Below are positions 34,170 through 53,321 of a stretch of 64,000 bases of DNA, piece after piece. The position numbers and the translations under genes were made by a program. Below the pieces are notes generated by a model that ran no database searches, was not told the DNA's origin, and saw nothing but the letters and a program-made list of their open reading frames with translations. Each line of letters opens with the position of its first letter. The first letter of the stretch is position 1. This DNA comes from Triticum aestivum (Eukaryota; Streptophyta; Magnoliopsida; Poales; Poaceae): contig NC_057801.1 in assembly GCF_018294505.1 (NCBI RefSeq), positions 202,496,538-202,560,537 of the forward strand, given 5' to 3'.

Positions 34170-35578
34170 ATAACACAATGTTCAGTACGTTCAGACAACA
34201 ACTTCTGTCCAAAGGAAGTGGTGAGTGTAACCAAATAATCAGTTTCAGTAGGCTTTCATAAACCTCTCCCCATATGTAATAATAACACTAACCTTAGGTA
34301 CATAATCGTCGCGAGCTAGATCTTCAGTTGAGGTATATCTTCAGTGACAATAATACAGACACAACGTGCAGGAAAATCCATGAAGCAACAGAAGAATTAC
34401 CCAACTGTTTTTACCATAAACATAAAAGGAATCATGGCATTAGTAAGCAAAGGGAAATTAGTGCGTTGCCTAATAAACAGCAAAATAATGTAGCAAACCA
34501 AAAAGGGACCTGCCACCAATTGGTAAAAGTTTCTCCGCCTAATTTTGAAAAGCGTATGCAACAGATTTGTAGCTATCCCAAGATGCCTAAAACATATGCA
34601 ACAGATACGTAAGCTATCCCAAGATGAAAGACAACAAAAAATGGCAGAAATACCTGCTTGTTGAACAATAAAAGCACATTTATACCATACTTTATGTGTG
34701 GCACATATAATCACCACATAACACAACAACTACTATTAATGCAATTAACAAGCACCAACCATTGGTTCTTTCTAACCAGATCAAGTTAATTGCATGTGAG
34801 AATAGCACATCAGTTCTGAAAGTAGGATCTTCTGTGTAAAGAGAAAACACTAAATGAACTAAGGATTCATAAATTGATTGAAGAGAAATAACATTAAAAG
34901 AAGCAAGAACTTGTCAATTGATTGAAGGAAAGGCAATCAACTGAAATATAGCAGACATACGAATAAAATGCATTTTGTAGCCTAAATTACAGATATTAAT
35001 ATGCCATCTCCCCAAGAACTATCTGAAGAGGGACAAATAAGCACACCCCTGCTAATATATAATTTAGAAGGTGTAAGTATTATGAAATAATTAATTCCAG
35101 TAGGCCTTCATAAACCTCTCCCCACCAAACCGTCCCTCTGTGTACGGAGTAACTGCCACTTAATACGTGTGCCAACCATGGCTGTAGGCACAATATTCAT
35201 AATGAGCAGCTACAACTACTACTTGATGCACACATTTCGCCCAAAGCACTAACCCGAACATGTACCGCCGAAAACAGGGGACACACATGTTTGCCCAATC
35301 AGCAAACAGAAAGCAAATCACCAGGGTGAACATAAGCAAACAAGAACATGCTGCAAGAAGCAATCAAGCGTGGAAATGAGAGCACATCTAACCTTGCTGG
35401 CTAACGACACGGACTTGCTGGCTAACAACACAGACGACGAACAACTGAACAGGAAGGGAAACAAGCAAACAAGAACCTTTCAGCTCACAGGCATTTGATT
35501 AGAGATTAGCAAGAAAGACCATATCTCAACAACAACAACAACAACAACAAAAGAAAGAACAACAATTAGCAAACCCAC
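34170..35578. other. unassigned MULE interior with a short direct repeat
   Basis: No gene is recognised. A segment of about 27 bp, AGTAGGCTTTCATAAACCTC and following CTCCCC, occurs at about 34248 and, with small changes, at about 35099. At 35390-35430 a 20-bp GCTAACGACACGGACTTGCT-type motif is doubled. Confidence 0.4.
35525..35549. repeat. CAA microsatellite
   Basis: About eight CAA units lie in the intron-like sequence just downstream of the third P5CS-like exon on the minus strand. Confidence 0.8.
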
Positions 35579-36027
35579 TTGGCTAAGCAGTGTATTGTAA
35601 ATAGCCATGAGGCCACTCTGGCCGACGGCAGCGTAGGCCTTCCCATCCAGGTCGAACTGTGGGTTCTGCAGATCAGCGAAACTGCAAGCAAGGAGAATTA
35701 TCAACACACAAGAAGTGACGATAACCAGAGGCAATGACTGTCAGTAAACTGCTGTGAGAAAAAACTCTTTGCAACCTGCTGTTGATGAGCTTTCGGTACA
35801 TGAGCCTCTACCTCCCGACGCCGACGGCGCCGGAGGTGACCAGAATCACCTCATACCCCTAGAAATTAAGCTCACCTGAAACAGTTACACATATTTACTG
35901 ATTAGCAACTGTTAGAATGATTTTTTACAGGGTTAGAAAGCTCCTTGGTCAGAAAATTCAGTTACCTGCTCGCAGAGGGCTCCATGGCCAGTCGACCATT
36001 CTACCCGCTGACAACAGCGGTGCTGAC
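35579..36027 (-). pseudogene. captured fragment of delta-1-pyrroline-5-carboxylate synthase (P5CS), three exons with introns
   Basis: Three minus-strand exons with GT-AG borders match the glutamate 5-kinase half of plant P5CS, the rate-limiting enzyme of proline synthesis: 36027-35966 (glycine-rich start and GALCEQ), 35875-35776 (GYEVILVTSGAVGVGR then YRKL), and 35681-35579 ([14 protein letters not shown] then [12 protein letters not shown]). The introns are kept, so it was copied as genomic DNA, not as a retrocopy. In-frame TAG codons lie at 36003-36001 and at 35810-35808; at the latter, known enzymes have Gln. A small deletion with frameshift lies in the first exon near 35985. The rest of the roughly 700-residue enzyme is absent. 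Confidence 0.8.
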
Positions 36028-38715
36028 CTGGATGCACGAGAAAGTGATTAGATGAATGCGGTGAACAGAACACCGATTTTCTTAGCGAATAAGCAAATTA
36101 TTTACTTGATTTTTTCTACTTTGCAAGACAACCAAAATTGGCTAACAAGTTGTAAACTAACTTTAGAAATCTCTTGCTGCCTAAACATATGAAGTAATTC
36201 CTCCTCTCCTCTTCACCTCCATTTTTTCACTCAGGCACATGTTTGTCAAGAAACCAAAAGGAATCTAACCTAAGGCAGAAAATAGCTTGCAGCCACACAA
36301 GCATTTTATCGAGCAGGTCAAGAGCATGGGAAAAAGAAGAGGCTCACCTAGGAACAAACACAGTGAGCAAACGAAGAGCACCCAGATCCTTGCCCAAATC
36401 ACAAGCAGAAATTACCCTCTTCACAGGGTGGATCACATCACGACCCTGCATCAAGAAGAGAAAGAGAAGTGAGACCATGAGAGGTGGATGGAATCAGCCA
36501 CAGCCAAAATTAAGCCCTCCCGGAGACCAGAGCCGCTACATGGCCACCGGGATGCCGGATGCGCTCCCAAGTCGACCTGCGCCATGGTCGTCGTCGCGCC
36601 ATCCATCTCGATCTGTGAAACGCCACCGTGGCGGCAAGAAACCAACGGGAACGGGAGAGCGGCTAGCAAGAGCCCCACCCCTCTCGCCCGTGCGCCTCCC
36701 CTCGCTGCACCGCTTGCTGCCGCCCAACCCCCCACCGGCCACGGCGAAGATGGTCCCACCGCCGGGCATGCGCTGGTGCCGGGTCGCCGGCCGCAGCTCC
36801 GCCTTGCGCCCGGCCCCGTCCGGACGCCGCCACAAAGACGGCTCGGCTCGTCACCACCACACGCTCCCGCGCCAGATGCAGGATGTCGCACGGGCGGCCA
36901 TTGAGCGCCGTAGCTAGGCGTCGTCCGAGAGGTAGAGGAAGAGGCATAGAGGAGGCCGGCGGTGAGGCATGAGAGGAGGCGGCGGTGGATGGGGAATCAA
37001 AGAGGATGGAGAGGGGAGTGAAGCGGGGAACGTGCACTCATGACCCACCCACCCCGGTACCGAGAACGTGGGGAGAGGAGGACCATCTTTCCTGGAAAGA
37101 AATGTCTCTACGACTCTCCCTCGCCCAGAACGAGCCACCCATTACACTTACATGTGGGACCAAAAGAGCAGAGGGACACCGAAACAGCTAGGTAGATGAA
37201 GAGCGAGTAGAAAAGCAGAATTGCATCCCACGTGACCCATCCCACGCCGGGTCGCACGGTCCCTGGCAGGCAACACAAGCAAGCGCACACCTCCTAGACA
37301 CCCAAAACGCTGCCATACGGGACCACCCCGAAGCAGGGGCCACCAACACAGCTGGGTATAGACACGGCGGGTAAAAAAGCAGCGACGCACCATCCACCCA
37401 CCCAAGTCGCGTCGCCTGGTCAGCAGGCACGCGATCCCTAGCCTATCGCTTTGCACGGAAGGAACCAACCAACCAACAACTGGCCACCCAAAAGACCGAC
37501 AGTTGGGCCCATCATGGCTGAAACAGAGGAGCCGCAGCCGGGTCTAGGCCAGGACGGTAAAAAATATTCATCCCACCCCGCACCCTGCCACCCACGTTCA
37601 CCGCTAGTGCACGCGCGCGACAGCCGCAGTAGAAGCTGAATTGCTGGCCCCGCGCACAAGAGTGGCCCAGCCGTCATTCGGTCTAACTCAAGCAATCAAG
37701 GTACAGAAAAACGGACGTCAGGATGTTTGACAGCAAGATTAAAAGGACCAAACAGGTACAGTGCAGGGTAGAATGTGCGCACCGGATTCATCCGAGTCCG
37801 CGATGGCGCTAGAATAGCGGGTACTCTAGGAGGCTTTATATGTTAGATTGGCCATGTACACAATATTTCACTGCATAGTTACTCATCAGGGTATGCAAAC
37901 AGGGCAATGTCTGAATTCAGGGTATGCAAACAGGGCATGCAACCTCAACGCTCATGTTTCAGATTCCCCAAACCATTTTTTCGTTTGCTTCTTTGGCTCC
38001 ACGAGCAATGTCTGAATTAAGCTAAATACTGTATGAATTTGTTTGTGCGCGCAATAATGTACAGCAACACGCACGCAGGAACTGAAACCATACAGCGACA
38101 CAAATTTCATTTTGCATACCTTTTAGTCCACCCAAGTGCCTGCGCGTTGATCCTGTCAGTTGACTGAGCGGACCTTGTCGGGGAAGAGTCGGGACGTCGC
38201 CACACCCCGTCTCGTGCGCTGCCATTGACTTCGACACTGAGCTGTTGAGCACAACCAGACCCAGTACTCGAGTCTGCTCGGGCGGCAACTTCACTTCCGG
38301 GGTTCGCCAACAATGCACGAGGAACCGGATCTGGGTGCTGATGACTGTCGGCGAACTCCTCCCGCAATGGAAATCTGAGAAAGATATAGCAGCGGCGGCG
38401 GCCATGCCCAGTCAGTCGCCATAGAACCAAAATCGATAACAGGCTTTTGCAGATCTGCGTCGGCTAACCTGTCAACGGCATCGAGCAGGAACTCCATGCC
38501 AGCATCCTCCATTTTTTCCAGCCCAGTCACCGCCGGTGGAGGTCGTGCGCCGCCGCAGGATTTTTTTCCCCTCTGTGCATCGCAGACGGCTCAGCTTTTA
38601 CCACACCGTCATGTTCTCTTTATCTGGTCCACGGATCAGGAAAAACGCCAACGTTCTGTTCCACGGACCAGACCACACGCACGGAACCGTCACCCCTCCG
38701 CCTACTTCGGTCCTA
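36028..38715. other. unassigned GC-rich MULE interior
   Basis: The segment 36460-37040 is GC-rich with overlapping open frames on both strands, like the 5' end of a captured grass gene read on the minus strand, but I recognise no domain. A possible minus-strand exon lies at about 36447-36350, after a GATGCAG acceptor and before a CCTAG|GTGAG donor. Another GC-rich minus-strand stretch is at 38107-38530. A 19-bp direct repeat CAGGGTATGCAAACAGGGC occurs twice at about 37888-37938. Confidence 0.35.
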
Positions 38716-38797
38716 CTCCCTCCGTTCCAAAATAGATGACTCAATTTTGTACTAAAGTTAGTACAAAGTTGGGTCATCTATTTTGGAACAGAGGAAG
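38716..38797. mobile_element. Stowaway-type MITE (82 bp)
   Basis: It begins CTCCCTCCGTTCCAAAATAG and ends with the degraded complement TTTTGGAACAGAGGAAG, flanked by TA on both sides (38714-38715, 38798-38799). Stowaway MITEs are moved by mariner-type transposases. It lies within the right part of the MULE. Confidence 0.85.
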
Positions 38798-38965
38798 TAT
38801 GTACGACGCACTGTTCCGTTCGTATTTCCACGCCCTGCCCCAATTTCTAAAGTACTACTGCAATCCTGGCAGACCGATTTTTCTGGATCTCAATAGCAGA
38901 ATGGATGGCGATGATATCGGGCTCAGCTGAGCTCGGGCGCCAAATCGCCTCGTCCTCCAAGATAG

Positions 38966-39239
38966 TATATTTTCATGTGAAATCTCTCTTCCCTGTACTA
39001 ATCTTTCATGAATTTTTTAAATGAGCAATATTGTGCTTGTTAAATTCCAATAGATTTTACTTCCCACACCCAATGTGAAACCACTAATTCCCATGAGATA
39101 TGCATATGAAACTGATTTGCAATGCTAAGATACACAATAACGAAAAACAAAAAAATATTCATACTATTCTTTATTATAGATACTCTCACCAATGGATACA
39201 ACGAAAACACGAAGTAACGATAACACACATTGCAAACTA
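38966..39239. other. unassigned intergenic sequence
   Basis: AT-rich. I see no gene, repeat or element in it. Confidence 0.4.
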
Positions 39240-40260
39240 TTTCATACTATAATTTTTTTTCCAAACCAGGATATAACCAAGGATTGAACTAATAGATAAT
39301 AATGGTGATAAAGGTGACGATCGATACCGGAGCAGCTCTCCCAAGCTTGGAGCAAGCCAAGGGTGGTGCCCATACCCAAGTACTCAAGTATCCTTCTTTG
39401 TTGATGGTGGCGGTGAAGGAGCTCGCTTATTCTATTTGAGGAAATCAAAAAGGATCTCCTTCAGATATTGGATCTTAAAGAAGCAGTAATTGTATAGCAT
39501 TATTCTTCACCTCACGCATGATATCCTTGTTTTTTGGTCCTCATAGTTTTTTATTTCATGCATCGCTTTCGCTTGGATGGGAGATGTCTCAGTTGGAGAG
39601 TATATGCAATCGGGGAGTATTCTCAACTCCATAATTGTTAACCAAATTATGAAAAAGATTCCTATGTAACCTGGTAGATGGCTTCTTTGAAATGGATCCC
39701 TCTAATACCTTGAAGCCCAAGTGAATTATTGTTGTCTTCAGGGTCCTGGATGAAACCGGGGTAGTCGAGATGCTAGCTAGGGTTTCCCGTGAAGATTCTG
39801 GTGCCTGAGCTTCTACGGAGTTTCACCGATTCCTCCTCCATCACAACACGCTCCATAAGCTCCCTCTCAATCTCCTCCTTCAACCGCTGAGCATCATCGT
39901 CAACGGTGTTGGAGGAAGATGACCTGACGAACTTGTCCTAAAACCCTGATAGAAAATAGCTCGACACGAAAACATGAGGAAAACTTGATACGTAGACCAG
40001 AACATCTCGAGGATTTATAGGATTTTTACCGTGCAGGACAAGCATATGGGCGAAAGACGGAGTCGTGAAGGTGCACATAGCACCCACACGGACAGGTGGC
40101 GCGACCAGGTGGTACGTCGCGCCCTAGCCCGTATGGGGCCCCTGGGCACCGCCTGGCTACTTCTTTTTTCCCAAAATTATTAAGTATTCCAAACTTATAG
40201 ATACAATTCTTATGGAATTTTCGGTGCCGGTTTACTTACCGTGTACTTATCATGTACCTA
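39240..40260 (-). mobile_element. possible decayed LTR-retroelement fragment
   Basis: Read on the minus strand, the right part (about 40260-40020) is LTR- or leader-like, with GGGCGCGACGTACC and a C-rich block. It is followed by a frame of roughly 90 codons at about 39945-39690, with Glu/Arg-rich text such as EEIERELMERVVMEEE and one TAG. Further on is a segment, CCAAGCTTGGGAGAGCTGC and a following CCGGTATCG, of the kind seen in grass gypsy 3' regions. No catalytic motif is visible, so the assignment is tentative. Confidence 0.35.
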
Positions 40261-40840
40261 TTCTTTTTCATGATTCTTGATGTAGTATAATTACAGATTT
40301 ATACAGAACAGAAGCGCTATGGTAAAGGAAAATTAAGATGGGAAAAAATTATATGACTACTCAAAGTATGTGTATGGAAAACTATGACGTGGAACGCAAG
40401 CACGCGCAACACCGACGCCGCGAGCCAGAGACCGATTGTCTGACAACGTGGCACATCCCGCGTGAGAAGCGCCACGCCACACCACAGGGGATAAGATTGT
40501 CGTGCCCCGAAGCCGCCGTCACGTCACCTAACCCACACGGCTATTACGACCGCCCCTTTCCGCCGCGGCCCTACGCCCGTCTTCCCTTCCCTTCCCTTCC
40601 CTCGGCCGACTCGACCCGACCCCGCGGCCGAAATAAAGCAAGCGACCCACGCAGCGCCAGTGAACCCCACACCACCACCGTCTCTTCTCAGTTCTCACTT
40701 CTCACCGCGCGTTTCTCTTCTGCCCCCGCTCCACGCCAGGCAAACCGAAGCCCCCACCACACGACGCCGCCCACCCTCCCCTCCCCTCCTCTGGAATCGG
40801 GCGGGGGAAGAAGTAGTATTCAGGCCTGGCCGGCGGCGGC

Positions 40841-48687
<7,847 letters not shown>

Positions 48688-50747
48688 AAATGTGGAAATG
48701 CTCAACTAGACTCCATTTCTTTTAGAGTGGTCAGATTCAAGAATCACAAAATCAATTGAAACATCTTGATGCCTAATGCATGTTACAAAGATGGCTACAG
48801 ATCCGATTGATTATGCAAGGTTTTGATCACTGCTGCGTTGGATGCTCCAGCAGTTTCTGTCACTCTTACTTCAGACATTTTGTTGTCACAGTTGCGGAGG
48901 ACATGTAAGTAGTTCATATGTCAGATAAATGGCATGGACATTATGCAATAGTGATGATGTTGGGTGTACATAGTTCATATGGTTAGATAAATGGCATGGA
49001 CATTGAGCAATAGTGATGTTGTCGGGTCATTCAGCATCTGGTAACTATCCAATAGACATGTGGTGATAAGGTTATTCATGAAAATTGCATCATGATCTGA
49101 AATATTTTTAGCATTTGATACTGAATTCATGAAATTTGCATCATGATCTGAAATATTTTTAGCATTGGTTACTGAAGACGCCCGAGAAGCGAGAACGTAA
49201 CACTAGTGTAGTAGGCTAATCTCAAGTTGATTGTTTCTGCATGGAAATTGGCAGAGGGTTTTAAGTAGGTTATTAATTACTGAAGCTTTTACATTACGTA
49301 TTTAACTTTAGTAATCACATGTTGGTTGGTCATATATATAATTCAAATATCTTTGAATGTTTGTTGGCTAAAAAATTGAGTTGCTACATTAGGGAGTTCA
49401 AGTGGGTTTATTTTTTATTTTTTGTTAGAATAAGTGTAAATATCATCTTTTAGTTCACTTGGCCTTGTTCTGTCTGCAATAGTTTCCGATAAATATGTAG
49501 ATTTTTTATAAGTGTTTTTTGCTTGAGATTTCCTTTTCAATACTGAACTCATGTGAAATATGTTAAAGACTACTTGTCGGCAATGCTGCAGATTTTTGGC
49601 TAGCTTTATAAAGCGGAAAAATGCAGTATAACTAAACCAAATCTCTTATGTAGTTCACCAAGGATTCAGTATAATACTGGCCACCTTAATAAAGTGAAGA
49701 AGATTCAGTATAACTAAACTTATTATCTTATGTAGTCATGGATGATTAGTACTGTCAGACTGTCAGTAGGCCTTGAACAAACAAGATGGTCAATACGCAC
49801 ATCCGTTGTTATGTGTAACTTAGCTCGTGTTGTACTACCAATTTTCGAACCAGAGTTTCTAGTATGTGTGGAGATCAAATATGGCTGGTGACTCGTGCAT
49901 TTTCTTCCATTTCTCCGCAATCTCCTTTTTCCTTTCATGATTGCAGGCGCCTATTGTGTTTATCCTCTCCTGAATCGAGAAAGGACTAGTTCCACTCCAC
50001 TTGGGAGTTGGAGCACCCCAAAAGTTGAGCGTTTTGTCCAGCCAAGTGCTGCCTCCACTCACTGCCAGCACTTGTATGCTTTGTTACACGAACGGCAATG
50101 ATGCAACACCTGCTTTATGGAATCTTCCATTTTTATTGTGCAGAAAAGAAGAAGAAGAGGAAGAGGAACACGCACTTTTTGTCAGGTGTATGCATCGCCG
50201 CTACGTAATCAGGTGCACGTAGAGGTCTCACTTACGTGCGCACGTGTTACCACACCAAAGCGTACATTTCGTGTTGCATTGTTTCAGTACCAACACGATG
50301 GCAAAATGTCTGCACAGACAGGTTTTTGTCTCTGCCTTACGCCACTCGATGTCACAGAGCACTGAATTATGGACTGGACTTAGCTTCATAATTTGTTGAT
50401 CACCACGAAATAAATAAAAGATGTTTTCTTTTTGCGAGGGGAAATAAAAGATGATGTTTGTTTGGAACTTTAAAGAGGCTTTAGCTTGGGCGAGAACAAC
50501 AATTAGTCTGTCCCTGCACTGCACGGCCAGATTAGGCAATGATGGAACGCAGAGCACAGCATTCCGTAGTGGATCGCATCATAGCCGAGCAACCCTTTCG
50601 CTTATCATAACACATTCTGCGCCATCCTTTTTCGAGGAACCTGGAAACACTTCCCATTTACAACCTATGTCCCTCTACCCCGGTTAGGTGACATACATAC
50701 ACGTAGGACTTCTGCCAAGTCACGAGGAGTAAAAATAAACTGAAATA
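48688..50747. other. 3' flank of the CK1 gene, intergenic
   Basis: The first few hundred bases are probably its 3'UTR. Two short tandem duplications occur: a 61-bp unit (AGTTCATATG at 48911 and 48972) and a 51-bp unit (TCATGATCTG at 49090 and 49141). An open frame at 49895-50101 follows an AG acceptor-like site but has no recognised domain. I see nothing else that is clear. Confidence 0.5.
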
Positions 50748-50808
50748 CTCCCTCCGTCCCATAATGTAAACGTTTTTTTTGACATCTTGCATTATGAGAC
50801 GGAGGGAG
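50748..50808. mobile_element. short Stowaway-type MITE (61 bp)
   Basis: CTCCCTCCGTCCCATAATGTAA is mirrored by GCATTATGAGACGGAGGGAG. TA precedes it at 50746-50747. The right flank is AA, so the second TA has mutated. Confidence 0.75.
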
Positions 50809-52346
50809 AAGTTGGCATCTCTTCGTGAAACGATTTGCTACTTTATTGGGATGTAAATGGCAAGTAAGCGGCATCGTCAAGTCCCGTTTATTAGGTAGCT
50901 CCCTAGTTCATTTTCGCCCAAAAGAAAACAAAATTTTGAACTGTTAGTTTATTAGTGTGTTTAAACGGGAATAGACGGGACCCAAGTCCCATCTTGTAGT
51001 ACTAATTTTTCGTCTTTTTGTCGTGTTTTCAAAGTTATTTCTAGTTAATTATACTTTGGGGGTTCATGCAAGCATTATTTGCTAGAGTACACATAAAACC
51101 AGGCATAACGTGATAAGCTATGAAACTAGCGTAATTTTGTTAATTCATGCATGAATGCGTATGTTATTGTTTGATGTTGTGTGCGCGCATGCGTGCTGGA
51201 AGCCCGTTGTTGTTCTTGTTTCTAGTCAAGCCATGTTATTCAGTACTGAAATCTGACCATTACTTGTTCTAATTACATGTTAGCATAGTCACAATAAACA
51301 CTGGTTTGAATCTTCAACTTGGACGCATAACCGGCTTTATCTAGAAAAGACTCCGCAGTTCGTTCTCTCCATTCGAGGAGCAGAATGCTTTCGCACGGAC
51401 GGCGGAAAACCCGGGCTGCTGGTGGAATAATTCTCTCTGACCAGAAAAGGTCTTGTTCTTAAGCACCCAATCATGAACCTCCTCTCATCAATTATTTCCT
51501 GGGAGCATTAAGAAAGAATCCATCCCCAAATATTCAGGCAGGAGGTAAAGCTCCAACTCTCGCATGTTTTCTGAAAAGCTACAAGTGCTGTTCAGTTAAA
51601 GCTTGTACAGTAGTAAATCTAATGCTAGCATGGGTTCTAGTTGAAACGTGCAATGCCAAACCCAAACATTTCTGTTCCTCAAGTTGCAGACACTCCTAGT
51701 CTCCTATGATCTACCCACTACTTGCCTCGACATCATGGAGACTAGCCGAACTCTGTGCTCTCTGTTGCCGCCAATGGTTTTTGGATAATAGACATGTAAG
51801 GATAGATACCATCACCCGATTATAAATCCTTTCTGAATACCTTCTCGTTTAACCATATGTTTCTTTTGTATGCAATATAGCATGATCAGTGCAAATTTTC
51901 AGACGAAACCTCACATCTGCATGTACGCTACTACCAGTGCTCATCAGAGTTCAGAGAAAAGCAGATTGGGCATGTAGCATGGTGTTTGCTGTTAGTCCCA
52001 GATTATACGGTGAGAGAGGTTCAGGTGGCAGATCATGTCTCTCCTATATTTTCATGCCCACGAACCAAGTAGATTGGTATATAACCCACAACCCTCAAAT
52101 CCTCTTCTGTCGCTCAAGCAAATAAGATGTGGCTTTTACACAAATCACTAGAATGGTCATGGGCTTCGTTGTATCCACTTTCTAAAACTAGCAATGTATT
52201 TCTAAGTTAATGAAGAACTCTCGATCTTCAATGGATTTTGTCACTTTTGTGTAAGTCTGTATGTGTCTAAGTCATACTCCGATATTTCTCAAGAAAAAAA
52301 AACCTTATAATATGAAATGCAGCATATCAGCTGTTCTGTCAACTAA
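50809..52346. other. intergenic sequence without recognised features
   Basis: AT-rich. Small open frames such as 51889-52125 have no domain, splice or promoter support. I see no gene or element. Confidence 0.5.
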
Positions 52347-52662
52347 GGGCATGTACAATGCATAGCCTCAAGGTGATGCCTCGCATGCCATGTAGGATCG
52401 GATATGACGTAAAGTATGTTCGGTTAGGGAAGCGGGATCCTCTTCACGAGGCGGGTGCTTGAAAGAAAAAGTGTGGTCCGGTGACAAAAGTTGAAAAGGT
52501 TGGAGTAAAAAGTAGAGATGGATGTGTGGTAGAGTCTTTATTTTTTATTTTTTTAATGAGGCCCACTAATGGTAGCATTGGGGAGAAAAAATAAATATAG
52601 ATGCCTCAAATTACTTTTTGTCACGGGGCATATTTATTCATATGCCACCATTGTACATGCCC
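52347..52662. mobile_element. PIF/Harbinger (Tourist-like) MITE, 316 bp
   Basis: The terminal inverted repeats GGGCATGTACAATG and CATTGTACATGCCC are perfect over 14 bp, and TAA flanks each side (52344-52346, 52663-52665), the target duplication of this superfamily. No coding capacity. It lies about 290 bp upstream of the likely TATA box of the next gene. Confidence 0.85.
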
Positions 52663-52949
52663 TAAGTGGCCACTCACACACCTAGCTAAGCTCGCTATCT
52701 TGCTCAAACATTAATGTGAAATGTGAGATCAAAACAACACTTGTGCTCTCATTCCAAATATCAAGAGACGCCAGGGGCTCCACAAGAGAGCAGACTGCCA
52801 AAAGATACTCTACTCTGCCGCAGTGCTGCCAAAAGCAACATTTTGAGCACTTTTATGGAGGCTTTAGTTAGCACCCACTATCAGCATGAGCCCCTCTAAG
52901 CACAGTTAATTAGCAGCACTTCATGCTGCTTTGTCTTTTCCTGGCTCCC

Positions 52950-52956
52950 ATATATA
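52950..52956 (+). promoter_or_regulatory. probable TATA box of the VAN3-binding-like gene
   Basis: ATATATA within CTCCCATATATAGGACAAG lies about 370 bp before the ATG. A leader of about 340 bp would follow, probably with an intron ending at TCTCTCAG (53311-53318), just before the start codon. Confidence 0.45.
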
Positions 52957-52999
52957 GGACAAGCCTGACAGTGTCATCCGTGTGTACTTGACTGAACTC

Positions 53000-53165
53000 T
53001 CAGTTGCTTATGTCAGATAGTGAGCACTCTGCCGGTCAAGCTCGCTCTCAGCTCTAAGTTGTGTATCTCAGTTGCTTATGTCAGATAGTGAGTAGTCTAA
53101 GTTGTGTATCTAGTTGATGCTAATTGAGCTTTGTCCTAGCATCAAGCTCGCTCTCAGCTCTACTC
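53000..53165. repeat. interleaved direct repeats in the leader/promoter region
   Basis: TCAGTTGCTTATGTCAGATA with GTGAG after it occurs at about 53000 and 53068. TCAAGCTCGCTCTCAGCTCT occurs at about 53036 and 53142. CTAAGTTGTGTATCT occurs at about 53055 and 53097. The order suggests a local duplication followed by small changes. Confidence 0.75.
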
Positions 53166-53321
53166 GTCGTGTGTACGTGCCCAAAATTCATTTGATTCTC
53201 AGCTGCAATCATCAGATGCTAACTGCTGACATTTTTAAGCTGTGGAATGTTCGAACATGCTGTTGACTTTGTGTAATTTTGTTCAGTACGAGTAACATTT
53301 ACCTCCTGACTCTCTCAGGCA

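Larger units (their letters stand above)
29948..38955. mobile_element. putative 9-kb Mutator-like element (MULE) carrying gene fragments
   Basis: A perfect 10-bp direct repeat TCCAAGATAG lies at 29938-29947 and 38956-38965. This is the size expected for a MULE target duplication. Just inside, the ends are related as inverted repeats: the left has GCGAAAATTCGTTTCTGAGC then a GAGCTC-rich palindrome, and the complement of the right has GCGATTTGGCGCCCGAGCTC then AGCTGAGC. The repeat is imperfect and the right end has about 7 extra outer bases. Inside, on the minus strand, are a FAR1/MULE-type frame, a helicase exon and a P5CS fragment. All are broken, so the element is not autonomous now. Confidence 0.6.

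Noticed and set aside
36451..37037. Possible gene start on the minus or plus strand in the MULE
   Set aside because: Frames on both strands are open because of GC content. No recognised domain, so listed only as unassigned sequence.
37847..37848. Possible Helitron 5' end (minus strand TCTAACATATAAAG after A)
   Set aside because: No matching hairpin and CTRR end was found at the other side. The larger MULE explains the region better.
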